From assembly GCF_014649715.1 (NCBI RefSeq), contig NZ_BMTO01000013.1, positions 24,457 to 88,456 of the forward strand: a stretch of 64,000 nt of DNA. Direction: 5' to 3'. A program made the position numbers and the translations under genes. This document shows positions 1-8,672 of this stretch, piece by piece. Every line of letters starts with the position of its first letter. Position 1 is the first letter of the stretch. The notes beneath the pieces are model-generated. The model worked only from the letters and a program-made list of their open reading frames with translations, was not told the DNA's origin and ran no database searches. The stretch comes from Streptomyces lateritius. Its GTDB lineage: Bacteria; Actinomycetota; Actinomycetes; Streptomycetales; Streptomycetaceae.

Positions 1-903
1 ACGGCCAAGGAGTTCGCCGCCGACGACCCCGACTTCGCCGCCGAGGTGAAGGAGCTGGAGAAGCAGCGCGAGGTGCTCACGGACAGGCTCCGACTGCTCC
101 TCGTCCCGCGCGACCCCAGCGACGACAAGGACGTCATCCTGGAGATCAAGGCCGGCGCGGGCGGCGACGAGTCCGCCCTGTTCGCCGGCGACCTGCTGCG
201 GATGTACCTGCGCTACGCCGAGCGCGTCGGCTGGAAGACCGAGATCATCGACTCCACCGAGTCCGAACTGGGCGGCTACAAGGACGTCCAGGTCGCCGTG
301 AAGACCAAGGGCGGCAACGGCGCCACCGAGCCCGGGCAGGGCGTCTGGGCGCGCCTCAAGTACGAGGGCGGGGTGCACCGCGTGCAGCGCGTGCCCGCGA
401 CCGAGTCCCAGGGCCGGATCCACACCTCCGCGGCCGGTGTCCTCGTGACCCCAGAGGCCGAGGAGATCGACGTCGAGATCCACGCCAACGACCTGCGGAT
501 CGACGTCTACCGCTCGTCCGGTCCCGGCGGTCAGTCCGTCAACACGACCGACTCCGCGGTCCGTATCACGCACCTGCCGACCGGTATCGTCGCCTCCTGC
601 CAGAACGAGAAGAGCCAGCTCCAGAACAAGGAGCAGGCCATGCGTATCCTCCGGTCCAGGCTGCTCGCCGCCGCCCAGGAGAAGGCCGAGGCCGAGGCCG
701 CCGACGCCCGTCGCAGCCAGGTCCGTACCGTCGACCGGTCCGAGAAGATCCGGACGTACAACTACCCGGAAAACCGGATCTCGGACCACCGTGTCGGGTT
801 CAAGGCGTACAACTTGGACCAGGTGCTCGACGGCGACCTGGACGCGATGATCCAGGCCTGCGTCGACGCGGACTCGGCCGCCAAGCTCGCGGCCGCAGCC
901 TAG
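1..903 (+). CDS. prfA: Peptide chain release factor 1 (5' end outside window)
   Basis: Class I release factor that reads UAA/UAG in the ribosomal A site and triggers hydrolysis of the finished peptidyl-tRNA. The reading frame is open from base 1, so the N-terminus lies upstream; about 300 residues are visible. The Pro-Ala-Thr tripeptide at 394-402 is the RF1 type of stop-codon recognition motif (RF2 has Ser-Pro-Phe), and the universal Gly-Gly-Gln is at 526-534 within a GPGGQSVN context. The stop is at 901-903. The next gene encodes the methyltransferase that modifies this Gln, a classic pairing. The identification is secure; only the start is missing. Confidence 0.97.
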   Translation, partial: TAKEFAADDPDFAAEVKELEKQREVLTDRLRLLLVPRDPSDDKDVILEIKAGAGGDESALFAGDLLRMYLRYAERVGWKTEIIDSTESELGGYKDVQVAVKTKGGNGATEPGQGVWARLKYEGGVHRVQRVPATESQGRIHTSAAGVLVTPEAEEIDVEIHANDLRIDVYRSSGPGGQSVNTTDSAVRITHLPTGIVASCQNEKSQLQNKEQAMRILRSRLLAAAQEKAEAEAADARRSQVRTVDRSEKIRTYNYPENRISDHRVGFKAYNLDQVLDGDLDAMIQACVDADSAAKLAAAA

Positions 904-958
904 GACCTGGTCCCGAGGACCTTGCCGTAAGCCCCACCCCGTACCACGGAGGACCAGC

Positions 959-1804
959 GTGAACCTGCTGCTTGCCGAGGTGGCCCAGGCCACCCAGCGG
1001 CTGGCCGACGCCGGCGTTCCCTCACCGCGCTTCGACGCGGAGGAGCTCGCCGCGTTCGTGCACGGCGTCAAGCGGGGGGAGCTGCACAACGTCAAGGACG
1101 TGGACTTCGACGCCCGCTACTGGGAGACGGTCGCCCGGCGCGAAGCCCGCGAACCGCTCCAGCACATCACCGGCCGGGCGTTCTTCCGCTATCTGGAGCT
1201 CCAGGTGGGGCCCGGCGTCTTCGTGCCCCGGCCGGAGACCGAGTCGGTCGTCGGCTGGGCGATAGACGCCGTACGGGCGATGGACGTGGTCGAGCCGCTG
1301 ATCGTCGACCTGTGCACCGGTTCGGGCGCCATCGCGCTCGCCATGGCGCAGGAGGTGCCGCGCTCGCGCGTACACGCCGTGGAGCTCTCCGACGACGCGC
1401 TGGTGTGGACCCGTAAGAACGCCGAGGGCTCGCGCGTCACGGTCCACCAGGGCGACGCGCTGAGCGCGCTGCCGGAGCTCGACGGCCAGGTCGACCTGGT
1501 CATCTCCAACCCGCCGTACATCCCGCTCACCGAGTGGGAGTACGTGGCGCCCGAGGCGCGCGACCACGACCCCGAGATGGCGCTGTTCTCCGGCGAGGAC
1601 GGCCTCGACACGATCCGGGGGATCGAACGCACCGCGCACCGCCTGCTGCGGCCGGGCGGCCTCGTCGTGATCGAGCACGCGGACACCCAGGGCGGCCAGG
1701 TCCCGTGGATCTTCAACGAGGAGGCCGGCTGGGCGGACGCCGCCGACCACCCGGACCTGAACAACCGCCCGCGCTTCGCGACGGCCCGCAAGGCGATGCC
1801 GTGA
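959..1804 (+). CDS. prmC: Release factor glutamine N5-methyltransferase
   Basis: SAM-dependent methyltransferase that methylates the Gln of the GGQ motif of release factors, raising termination efficiency. The protein has 281 residues, normal for PrmC/HemK. The catalytic NPPYIPL motif is at about 1508, and a glycine-rich SAM-binding stretch (DLCTGSGAIALA) precedes it. The N-terminal ~75 residues match the helical substrate-recognition domain of the family. The GTG start is preceded by a GGAGG about 6 nt upstream. It follows prfA after 55 bases and is probably cotranscribed with it and the downstream tsaC. Confidence 0.96.
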   Translation: MNLLLAEVAQATQRLADAGVPSPRFDAEELAAFVHGVKRGELHNVKDVDFDARYWETVARREAREPLQHITGRAFFRYLELQVGPGVFVPRPETESVVGWAIDAVRAMDVVEPLIVDLCTGSGAIALAMAQEVPRSRVHAVELSDDALVWTRKNAEGSRVTVHQGDALSALPELDGQVDLVISNPPYIPLTEWEYVAPEARDHDPEMALFSGEDGLDTIRGIERTAHRLLRPGGLVVIEHADTQGGQVPWIFNEEAGWADAADHPDLNNRPRFATARKAMP

Positions 1805-1848
1805 CGCGCACTGCCATGACCACGCTTGTGTACGAGGAGGCCTGCTAG

Positions 1849-2496
1849 ATGGCTCGGCGATACGACTGCAACGAGGCGACCGACCGTGTGACCGGTCTGC
1901 GCGAGGCCGCGTCCGCCGTTCGCCGTGGCGAGCTGGTCGTGCTGCCCACGGACACCGTGTACGGGATCGGTGCGGACGCCTTCAGCTCGGAGGCAGTCGC
2001 GGACCTGCTCGCGGCGAAGGGCCGGGGCCGCAACATGCCCACGCCCGTCCTGATCGGCTCCCCGAACACGCTGCACGGGCTCGTCACGGACTTCTCCGAG
2101 CAGGCGTGGGAGCTCGTCGACGCGTTCTGGCCGGGCGCCCTGACGCTCGTCGCGCGGCACCAGCCCTCGTTGCAGTGGGACCTGGGGGACACCCGGGGCA
2201 CGGTCGCGATCCGGATGCCGCTGCACCCGGTCGCGATCGAGCTGCTGACCGAAGTCGGTCCGATGGCCGTGTCGTCGGCGAACCTGACCGGGCACCCGTC
2301 GCCGGAGGACTGCGACGCGGCCCAGCAGATGCTCGGCGACTCGGTGTCGGTGTACCTCGACGGCGGCCCGACGCCGGGGATCGTCCCGTCGTCGATCGTG
2401 GACGTCACGGGCAAGGTGCCCGTGCTGCTGCGTGAGGGAGCGCTGTCGCCGGAGGAGCTCCGGAAGGTCGTACCCGACCTCGAGGTGGCCAGTTGA
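1849..2496 (+). CDS. tsaC: L-threonylcarbamoyladenylate synthase (Sua5/YrdC/TsaC)
   Basis: Makes threonylcarbamoyl-AMP from threonine, bicarbonate and ATP, the first step of the t6A37 modification of ANN-decoding tRNAs. The 215-residue protein is a single YrdC domain with the family signatures PTDTVYGIG near the N-terminus and SSANLTGHPS around residue 143. It lacks the extra C-terminal Sua5 domain of longer homologues. The ATG start has a GAGGAGG 8 nt upstream. The stop codon overlaps the TTG start of the next gene, so the two are likely translationally coupled. The prfA-prmC-tsaC order is conserved in many actinobacteria. Confidence 0.94.
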   Translation: MARRYDCNEATDRVTGLREAASAVRRGELVVLPTDTVYGIGADAFSSEAVADLLAAKGRGRNMPTPVLIGSPNTLHGLVTDFSEQAWELVDAFWPGALTLVARHQPSLQWDLGDTRGTVAIRMPLHPVAIELLTEVGPMAVSSANLTGHPSPEDCDAAQQMLGDSVSVYLDGGPTPGIVPSSIVDVTGKVPVLLREGALSPEELRKVVPDLEVAS

Positions 2497-3137
2497 CCGC
2501 CCCTGAGGGGCGTGGCATAGCGGGGCACGAAAGCAGTTCCTTCCGCATCCTCCACGTCAGCACCGGCAACGTCTGCCGCTCGCCGATCACCGAGCGGCTG
2601 ACCCGCCATGCCCTGAGCGACCGCCTGGGCGATCCCCGGGGCGGCGGCCTGATCGTGGAGAGCGCGGGTACGTGGGGCCACGAAGGGGCCCCCATGGAGG
2701 CCAACGCGGAACTGGTCCTCGCCGACTTCGGCGCGGACTCCAGCGGCTTCGTCGGCCGTGAGCTCCTCGACGAGCACGTCATCCGCGCGGACCTCGTCCT
2801 GACCGCGACCCGTGACCACCGGGCGCAGGTCATCTCGATGGGCCACTCGGCGGGCCTGCGGACCTTCACGCTGAAGGAGTTCACCCGCCTGGTGCGGGCG
2901 ATAGACCCGGCGACGCTGCCCGACCCCCTGGGGGAGGGAGTGGTGGAGCGCGCGCGGGCGCTGGTGCGTGCGGCGGCGGCTCTACGCGGGTGGCTCCTGG
3001 CGCCCTCGGTGGAGGCGGACGAGGTGAACGACCCGTACGGCGCCCCGATCACGTTCTTCCGCTCGATCGGCGAGGAGATCAACACGGCGCTGGATCCCGT
3101 GGTGACGGCCATGACGGGCGTACCGGCGCGACGCTGA
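2493..3137 (+). CDS. Low-molecular-weight protein-tyrosine-phosphatase-like protein, nucleophile Cys replaced by Ser
   Basis: The fold signature of LMW-PTP/arsenate reductase proteins is clear, but the P-loop reads HVSTGNVCRSP where active enzymes have a Cys before the x-G-N-x-C-R-S stretch. Ser23 (AGC, 2559-2561) replaces the nucleophile, while the phosphate-binding Arg29 and a later Asp-Pro (NDPYG, the general-acid position) remain. It may therefore be a pseudophosphatase that binds phosphotyrosine-like ligands without hydrolysis; that is inference. The 214-residue protein is longer than the usual ~150. The TTG start overlaps the tsaC stop. In mycobacteria, as I recall, tsaC is followed directly by wecA, so this gene and glyA look like a streptomycete insertion. 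Confidence 0.85.
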   Translation: MTAPEGRGIAGHESSSFRILHVSTGNVCRSPITERLTRHALSDRLGDPRGGGLIVESAGTWGHEGAPMEANAELVLADFGADSSGFVGRELLDEHVIRADLVLTATRDHRAQVISMGHSAGLRTFTLKEFTRLVRAIDPATLPDPLGEGVVERARALVRAAAALRGWLLAPSVEADEVNDPYGAPITFFRSIGEEINTALDPVVTAMTGVPARR

Positions 3138-3315
3138 GACGGTCACCGGTGACGGACGCCCGGGCTTCCGGCGCGCCGGTCCGTGCCCTCGGCGTCGGCC
3201 TCCGCGCGGCGGCCCACGGGGCCATACGGCCCAGAATCACGGCGGAAACCGGGCGAACCGCCCTCCGCGCGCCTACATTGGAGCTGAAGCCCAGCCCACG
3301 CGCCTGGAGCCACAG

Positions 3316-4563
3316 ATGCCGGTCACCGCTCCCCCCGATGAGGAACTCGACGTCCTGCGCCGGCAGGACCCGGAGATCGCCGACGTGCTGCTCGGGGAGG
3401 TGCGCCGGCAGTCCGACAGCCTCCAGCTGATCGCCGCCGAGAACTTCACCTCGCCCGCCGTCCTCGCCGCGCTCGGCTCCCCGCTCGCCAACAAGTACGC
3501 GGAGGGTTATCCCGGCGCCCGCCACCACGGTGGCTGCGAGTTCGCCGACGCCGCCGAACGGATCGCGGTCGAGAGGGCGACCTCCCTCTTCGGCGCCGAA
3601 CACGCCAACGTGCAGTCCCACTCCGGGTCTTCCGCCGTCCTGGCCGCCTACGCGGCCCTGCTGCGGCCGGGGGACACCGTCCTCGCCATGGGCCTCTCCC
3701 ACGGCGGGCATCTCACCCACGGCTCGCCCGCCAACTTCTCCGGCCGCTGGTTCGAGTTCGTGCCCTACGGCGTCGACGCCGAGTCCGGGCTCGTCGACTA
3801 CGAGCAGGTCGCCGCCCTCGCCCGCCACCACCGCCCCAAGGCGATCGTCTGCGGCTCGATCTGCTACCCCCGCCACCTCGACTACGCGATCTTCCGGGAG
3901 ATCGCCGACGAGGTCGGCGCCTATCTCATCGCCGACGCCGCCCACCCCATCGGCCTGGTCGCCGGGGGAGTGGCCCCCAGCCCCGTCCCGTACGCCGACG
4001 TCGTCTGCGCCACCACGCACAAGGTGCTCCGCGGTCCCCGCGGCGGGATGCTCCTCTGCGGCGGCGACCTGGCCGGGCGCGTCGACAGGGCGGTCTTCCC
4101 GTTCACCCAGGGGGGCGCCCAGATGCACACCATCGCCGCCAAGGCCGTCGCCTTCGGAGAGGCCGCCTCGCCCTCCTTCGCCGCCTACACCCACCGGGTC
4201 GTCGCGCACGCCCGCCTCCTCGCCGGCGCGCTCGCCGCCGAGGGCTTCGCGATCACCACCGGCGGCACCGACACCCATCTGATCACCGCCGACCCGGCGC
4301 CCCTCGGCGTCGACGGCCGCACCGCCCGGATGCGGCTCGCGGCCGCCGGGATGGTGCTCGACACGTGCGCCCTGCCGTACGGGGACGGGCGCGGCATCCG
4401 CCTGGGCACGGCCGCCGTGACGACCCAGGGGATGGGCGCCCCGGAGATGGCCCGGATCGCCGCGCTCTTCTCGATCGCGCTACGCGACGACCCCGAGGAG
4501 ACGGCGCGCGTACGCGCGGAAGTCCGTGAAATGGCGCGGCGATTTCCCCCGTACGGACCGTAG
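3316..4563 (+). CDS. glyA: Serine hydroxymethyltransferase
   Basis: PLP enzyme interconverting serine plus tetrahydrofolate with glycine plus 5,10-methylene-tetrahydrofolate, the main cellular one-carbon source. The 415-residue protein shows the family signatures LIAAENFTSPAV and NKYAEGYPG near the N-terminus, and the PLP-binding lysine in CATTHKVLRGPRGG around residue 235. The ATG has a GGAG about 7 nt upstream. It stands 178 bases after the phosphatase-like gene, with room for its own promoter. Family assignment is firm. Streptomycetes usually carry more than one SHMT, so which is the housekeeping copy cannot be told from this window. Confidence 0.95.
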   Translation: MPVTAPPDEELDVLRRQDPEIADVLLGEVRRQSDSLQLIAAENFTSPAVLAALGSPLANKYAEGYPGARHHGGCEFADAAERIAVERATSLFGAEHANVQSHSGSSAVLAAYAALLRPGDTVLAMGLSHGGHLTHGSPANFSGRWFEFVPYGVDAESGLVDYEQVAALARHHRPKAIVCGSICYPRHLDYAIFREIADEVGAYLIADAAHPIGLVAGGVAPSPVPYADVVCATTHKVLRGPRGGMLLCGGDLAGRVDRAVFPFTQGGAQMHTIAAKAVAFGEAASPSFAAYTHRVVAHARLLAGALAAEGFAITTGGTDTHLITADPAPLGVDGRTARMRLAAAGMVLDTCALPYGDGRGIRLGTAAVTTQGMGAPEMARIAALFSIALRDDPEETARVRAEVREMARRFPPYGP

Positions 4564-4669
4564 CGAAGCACCGCCGCAACCATCCTGAGCGCCCGGATGT
4601 CCTCAACCATATGGACAGCACGGCTAGGGTGTGGGGCTGAGATGGCCAGCGATTCCTGTGGGGCAGCCC

Positions 4670-6019
4670 GTGCGTGATTACCTGCTGACGCTATGTGTCA
4701 CGGCCGCGGTGACCTATCTGCTCACCGGTCCGGTGCGGAAGTTCGCCATCGCGACCGGGGCGATGCCGGAGATCCGCGCCCGCGACGTACACCGAGAACC
4801 GACTCCGCGGCTCGGTGGCATCGCCATGTTCTTCGGGCTGTGCGCGGGTCTGCTGGTCGCGGACCACCTGCAGAACCTCAACAGCGTCTTCGAGCTCTCC
4901 AACGAGCCCCGCGCGCTGCTCTCCGGTGCCGCCCTGATCTGGCTGATCGGCGTCCTCGACGACAAGTTCGAGCTGGACGCCCTGATCAAGCTGGGCGCGC
5001 AGATGATCTCGGCGGGTGTGATGGTGATCCAGGGTCTGACGATCCTGTGGCTGCCGATCCCCGGTGTGGGCACGGTCGCGCTCACCCCCGGGCAGGGCAC
5101 GCTGCTCACGGTCGCCCTGGTGGTCCTCACCATCAACGCCGTGAACTTCGTCGACGGCCTCGACGGCCTCGCCGCCGGCATGGTCTGCATCGCCGCCGCG
5201 GCCTTCTTCCTGTACGCGTACCGCCTCTGGTACGGCTACACGATCGAGGCGGCCGCGCCGGCCACCCTGTTCGCGGCCATCCTCATGGGCATGTGCCTGG
5301 GCTTCCTGCCGCACAACATGCACCCGGCGCGGATCTTCATGGGCGACTCGGGCTCGATGCTGATCGGCCTGATCCTGGCCGCCTCCGCGATCTCGATCAC
5401 CGGTCAGGTCGACCCGGACACCCTGAAGATCTTCTTCGAGGGCTCGACCCGGCAGGCCACCCACGCGGCCCTGCCGGTCTTCATCCCGCTCCTCCTGCCG
5501 CTGACGATCATCGCGATCCCGATGGCGGACCTGATCCTCGCGATCGTGCGCCGGACCTGGAACGGCCAGTCGCCGTTCGCCGCCGACCGAGGCCATCTGC
5601 ACCACCGGCTCCTGGAGATCGGGCACTCGCACAGCCGGGCCGTCCTGATCATGTACTTCTGGTCGGCGCTGATCGCCTTCGGGACGCTGGCGTACTCGGT
5701 GCACTCGACGTCGATGTGGATCGTGCTCGTGGTCGTAATGCTGAGCGCGATCGGTCTCGTGCTGCTCCTGCTGCCGCGCTTCTCGCCGCGGGCCCCGCGG
5801 TGGGCGGAGTCCTTCGTTCCGCCCCGCTACCGGCGCCGTCGCCCGGTCCCGCGCATGGAGGCCGTCCCGCCGGTCGCCGCCCACCCCGCCGGGGGTGCGG
5901 AGGGCGTCGAGGATCCGCTGGGGGAGCGCGTCCCGATCCCGGCCGGGGTCAACGGCTCCACCGCCATCGGCCACCGTTCGCGCTTCACCGACCGGCGGAA
6001 GGCCGGAACGCCGAGTTGA
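4670..6019 (+). CDS. Undecaprenyl-phosphate N-acetylglucosaminyl 1-phosphate transferase (WecA/TagO/MraY family)
   Basis: Polytopic membrane enzyme that transfers a sugar-1-phosphate from UDP-sugar to undecaprenyl phosphate, starting synthesis of wall-linked glycopolymers. About ten hydrophobic segments are visible, with the family's catalytic motifs in order: the Asp-Asp pair in GVLDDKFELD, NAVNFVDGLDGLAAG, GDSGSMLIG, and the His-rich HLHHRLLEIGHSHSR. A basic, proline-rich cytoplasmic tail of ~80 residues follows. I chose GTG 4670 (MRDYLLTL); in-frame GTG codons at 4631 and 4658 would add 13 or 4 residues. It sits directly before the ATP synthase operon, as its homologue does in mycobacteria. 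The exact sugar cannot be read from sequence. Confidence 0.9.
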   Translation: MRDYLLTLCVTAAVTYLLTGPVRKFAIATGAMPEIRARDVHREPTPRLGGIAMFFGLCAGLLVADHLQNLNSVFELSNEPRALLSGAALIWLIGVLDDKFELDALIKLGAQMISAGVMVIQGLTILWLPIPGVGTVALTPGQGTLLTVALVVLTINAVNFVDGLDGLAAGMVCIAAAAFFLYAYRLWYGYTIEAAAPATLFAAILMGMCLGFLPHNMHPARIFMGDSGSMLIGLILAASAISITGQVDPDTLKIFFEGSTRQATHAALPVFIPLLLPLTIIAIPMADLILAIVRRTWNGQSPFAADRGHLHHRLLEIGHSHSRAVLIMYFWSALIAFGTLAYSVHSTSMWIVLVVVMLSAIGLVLLLLPRFSPRAPRWAESFVPPRYRRRRPVPRMEAVPPVAAHPAGGAEGVEDPLGERVPIPAGVNGSTAIGHRSRFTDRRKAGTPS

Positions 6020-6139
6020 CGAATGCCGTATCGGCGTCCAATACCAGACAAGTCGCCTCTCTGTCCCGCACACACGCGCGCGGTAACTCTCATGTGTGAC
6101 AGCCAGCACACCTCATGGGTAAAGAACTACTCAAATAGT

Positions 6140-6157
6140 TTGTGATACCGTTCACGA
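6140..6157. promoter_or_regulatory. Rex-like operator upstream of the atp operon
   Basis: The 18 bases TTGTGATACCGTTCACGA match the half-sites of the redox repressor Rex (recalled consensus TTGTGAA-N4-TTCACAA): the left TTGTGA is intact and the right TTCACGA has one mismatch. The site lies 125 bases before atpI, in a 263-base gap that otherwise contains only weak promoter-like sequence. Rex senses NADH/NAD+ and controls respiratory operons in Streptomyces, so the placement makes sense. Binding is inferred. Confidence 0.65.
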
Positions 6158-6282
6158 GACCCGGCGACAGAGCCGAAAGACCGTAGTGCGACGGTCTCTT
6201 GGCCCCGAGACACACCTCGGACCGGGCTTACGCTCGTCCCTGACGACACCATCGCCCCCACCAGCAACGCGGAGACACCGCC

Positions 6283-6699
6283 ATGCCGTCCAACGACGCA
6301 CGCATCCTTCTGTCAGCTGCCATTCCCGCTGCTGCCACCGGCGCCATCGCCGCGGTCATCAGCGGCCTGGTCGCCGGCGGCAAGGGAGCGCTCGGCGCCG
6401 TCATCGGCTGCGCGGTCGTCATCCTGTTCATGGGGATCGGGCTCGTGGTGCTGCAGCGGACGGCGAAGTCGCTGCCGCATCTGTTCCAGGCCATGGGGCT
6501 CATGCTCTACACGGCCCAGCTGCTTCTCCTCCTCTTCCTGATCTTCCTGTTCAAGAAGACCACCTTCTTCGACTTCAAGGCCTTCGCGTTCACCGTGCTC
6601 GCCGCGACCATCGTGTGGATCGCCGCGCAGGCGCGTGCGTACATGAAGGCCAAGATCATGTACATCGACGACCCCAAGAAGCCGGGGTCGTCGACGTGA
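6283..6699 (+). CDS. atpI: ATP synthase protein I-like membrane protein
   Basis: First gene of the ATP synthase operon. The 138-residue protein has four hydrophobic segments (about residues 8-28, 36-56, 70-92 and 98-115) and a short charged tail ending DDPKKPGSST, typical of actinobacterial AtpI. AtpI proteins help assemble the c-ring or insert subunits but are not part of the finished enzyme. Sequence conservation in this family is low, so the call rests mainly on topology and position: it precedes atpB by 225 bases. The ATG start at 6283 has a weak GGAGA about 7 nt upstream. Confidence 0.85.
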   Translation: MPSNDARILLSAAIPAAATGAIAAVISGLVAGGKGALGAVIGCAVVILFMGIGLVVLQRTAKSLPHLFQAMGLMLYTAQLLLLLFLIFLFKKTTFFDFKAFAFTVLAATIVWIAAQARAYMKAKIMYIDDPKKPGSST

Positions 6700-6924
6700 G
6701 GGGTAGGGCCGGGATAAAGGCGCGTTCGGCTTCCTGCTATCGTCCGGTGCCAACTGCGGCACTGCGGGCGCGGGCATCCGAGCTGACGCCTGTCCCAGCG
6801 CGAGGCTCGACGCCGAACCGCCGCCCCCTTATCCGTAAGACCAGTCCAGTGCCGACCCGCGGCTGCGTGCCGCGCCGACACAACGAGGTTGCCGTACCTA
6901 TGCGCCACGCTGAAGGAGCCCGCG

Positions 6925-7734
6925 GTGAGTGCTGACCAGACGCTTGCCTTCGACCCGAGTTGTCACATCTTCAGTGGATGCGGCTTCCCGGCGCCGGGCC
7001 TGCACACGTTCATGTACGAGCCCGTCGCGACGGTGGGGGGCATCGACATCACCAAGCCGATGCTGCTCGCCCTCCTCGGCTCCATCGTGGTCGTCGGGTT
7101 CTTCTGGGCCGCCTTCAACAAGCCCAAGCTGATCCCCGGCAAGATGCAGATGGTCGGCGAGGCCGGTTACGACTTCGTCCGCCGCGGCATCGTCTACGAG
7201 ATCATCGGCAAGAAGGACGGCGAGAAGTACGTCCCGTTCATGGTGTCGCTGTTCTTCTTCGTCTGGATCATGAACCTCTGGTCGATCATTCCGCTCGCCC
7301 AGTTCCCGGTCACCTCGCTGATCGCCTTCCCGGCCGGTCTCGCGCTGATCGTGTACGTCATGTGGATCTCGCTGACCTTCAAGAAGCACGGCTTCGTCGG
7401 CGGCTGGAAGAACATCGTCGGTTACGACAAGTCCCTCGGCGCGATCCTCCCGATGGTCGTCGTCCTCGAGTTCTTCTCGAACCTCCTCATCCGGCCCTTC
7501 ACGCACGCGGTCCGACTGTTCGCGAACATGTTCGCCGGTCACCTGCTGATCGTGATGTTCTCGCTGGCCACCTGGTACCTCATGAACGGTCTGGGCTTCG
7601 TCTACGCCGGCGCCTCGTTCGTCATGGTCCTCGTGATGACGGCCTTCGAGCTCTTCATCCAGGCCGTCCAGGCGTACGTCTTCGTCCTCCTGGCCTGCAG
7701 CTACGTCCAGGGCGCGCTCGCCGAGCACCACTGA
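6925..7734 (+). CDS. atpB: F1Fo ATP synthase subunit a
   Basis: Membrane stator subunit that forms the proton half-channels against the c-ring. The 269-residue protein has about six hydrophobic segments and carries the essential Arg in THAVRLFANMFAGH around residue 195. GTG 6925 is chosen because an AAGGAG lies 6 nt before it; the frame is open back to a TTG at 6889, but that has no ribosome-binding site. The N-terminus (DQTLAFDPSCHIFSGCGF) with two Cys is a streptomycete feature. It is separated from atpI by 225 bases, which could hold a second promoter. Confidence 0.96.
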   Translation: MSADQTLAFDPSCHIFSGCGFPAPGLHTFMYEPVATVGGIDITKPMLLALLGSIVVVGFFWAAFNKPKLIPGKMQMVGEAGYDFVRRGIVYEIIGKKDGEKYVPFMVSLFFFVWIMNLWSIIPLAQFPVTSLIAFPAGLALIVYVMWISLTFKKHGFVGGWKNIVGYDKSLGAILPMVVVLEFFSNLLIRPFTHAVRLFANMFAGHLLIVMFSLATWYLMNGLGFVYAGASFVMVLVMTAFELFIQAVQAYVFVLLACSYVQGALAEHH

Positions 7735-7827
7735 GCCGGTCCGCCCGGGACCCAGCTACACCCCCAATCCAACAGTCGTCCGGTGGCCAACCCCCACCGG
7801 GTCATTGAAAGAGAAGGAAGTAACGGC

Positions 7828-8085
7828 ATGTCCGCTGCTCTCGACATGGTCAACCTCGCGGCCTCCGCCAAGGAGAACGTCGTCGGCAACGTCGCCTCGA
7901 TCGGCTACGGCCTCGCCGCGATCGGCCCCGGCGTCGGCGTCGGCATCATCTTCGGTAACGGCACCCAGGCGCTCGCCCGCCAGCCCGAGGCCGCCGGCCT
8001 GATCCGCACCAACCAGATCATGGGCTTCGCGTTCTGTGAGGCGCTCGCCCTCATCGGCATCGTCATGGGCTTCGTCTACCAGTAA
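7828..8085 (+). CDS. atpE: F1Fo ATP synthase subunit c
   Basis: 85-residue proteolipid whose ring rotates as protons pass. It consists of two hydrophobic helices joined by a polar loop containing ARQPEA. The proton-carrying carboxylate is the Glu in GFAFCEALALIG in the second helix, so this is a Glu-type (not Asp-type) c-subunit. There is no Na+-binding signature. I chose ATG 7828 because GAGAAGGAAG precedes it closely; an open frame extends 15 codons further upstream but is not family-like. It lies 93 bases after atpB. Confidence 0.97.
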   Translation: MSAALDMVNLAASAKENVVGNVASIGYGLAAIGPGVGVGIIFGNGTQALARQPEAAGLIRTNQIMGFAFCEALALIGIVMGFVYQ

Positions 8086-8126
8086 GCCGGACCGACAGCC
8101 CGAACCTTTTTACGGAAGGCACTGAT

Positions 8127-8672
8127 GTGAACGCTCTGCTTCTTGCGCAGGCGGAGGAGCCCCAGCCTCCTCTGATCCCGCATCTTGACGAGCTCGTCAT
8201 CGGCCTGATCGCCTTCGTCATCGTCTTCGGCTTCCTCGCCAAGAAGCTCCTCCCGAACATCAACAAGGTTCTGGAGCAGCGTCGCGAGGCCATCGAGGGT
8301 GGCATCGAGAAGGCCGAGTCGGCCCAGATCGAGGCCCAGAGTGTGCTGGAGCAGTACAAGGCCCAGCTCGCCGAGGCCCGCCACGAGGCCGCGCGTCTTC
8401 GCCAGGAGGCGACGGAGCAGGGCACCGCGATCATCCAGGAGATGAAGGCGGAAGGCCAGCGCCAGCGCGAGGAGATCATCGCGGCCGGCCACGCGCAGAT
8501 CGAGGCCGACCGCAAGTCCGCGGCGACCTCGCTGCGCCAGGACGTGGGCAAGCTCGCCACCGACCTGGCCGGCAAGCTGGTCGGCGAGTCCCTCGAGGAC
8601 GCCGCCCGCCAGAGCCGCACGATCGACCGCTTCCTCGACGAGCTCGAGGAGAAGGCCGAGGCTGTCCGATGA
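8127..8672 (+). CDS. atpF: F1Fo ATP synthase subunit b
   Basis: Peripheral stalk subunit with one N-terminal membrane helix (about residues 24-46, ELVIGLIAFVIVFGFLA) followed by a long Ala/Glu/Arg-rich amphipathic helix that dimerises and reaches F1. The 181-residue length is normal for the family. GTG start at 8127 with a GGAAGG about 8 nt upstream. The last codons overlap the atpH start as ATGA, implying coupled translation. In mycobacteria atpH is fused to a second b-like segment; here b and delta are separate. Confidence 0.96.
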   Translation: MNALLLAQAEEPQPPLIPHLDELVIGLIAFVIVFGFLAKKLLPNINKVLEQRREAIEGGIEKAESAQIEAQSVLEQYKAQLAEARHEAARLRQEATEQGTAIIQEMKAEGQRQREEIIAAGHAQIEADRKSAATSLRQDVGKLATDLAGKLVGESLEDAARQSRTIDRFLDELEEKAEAVR

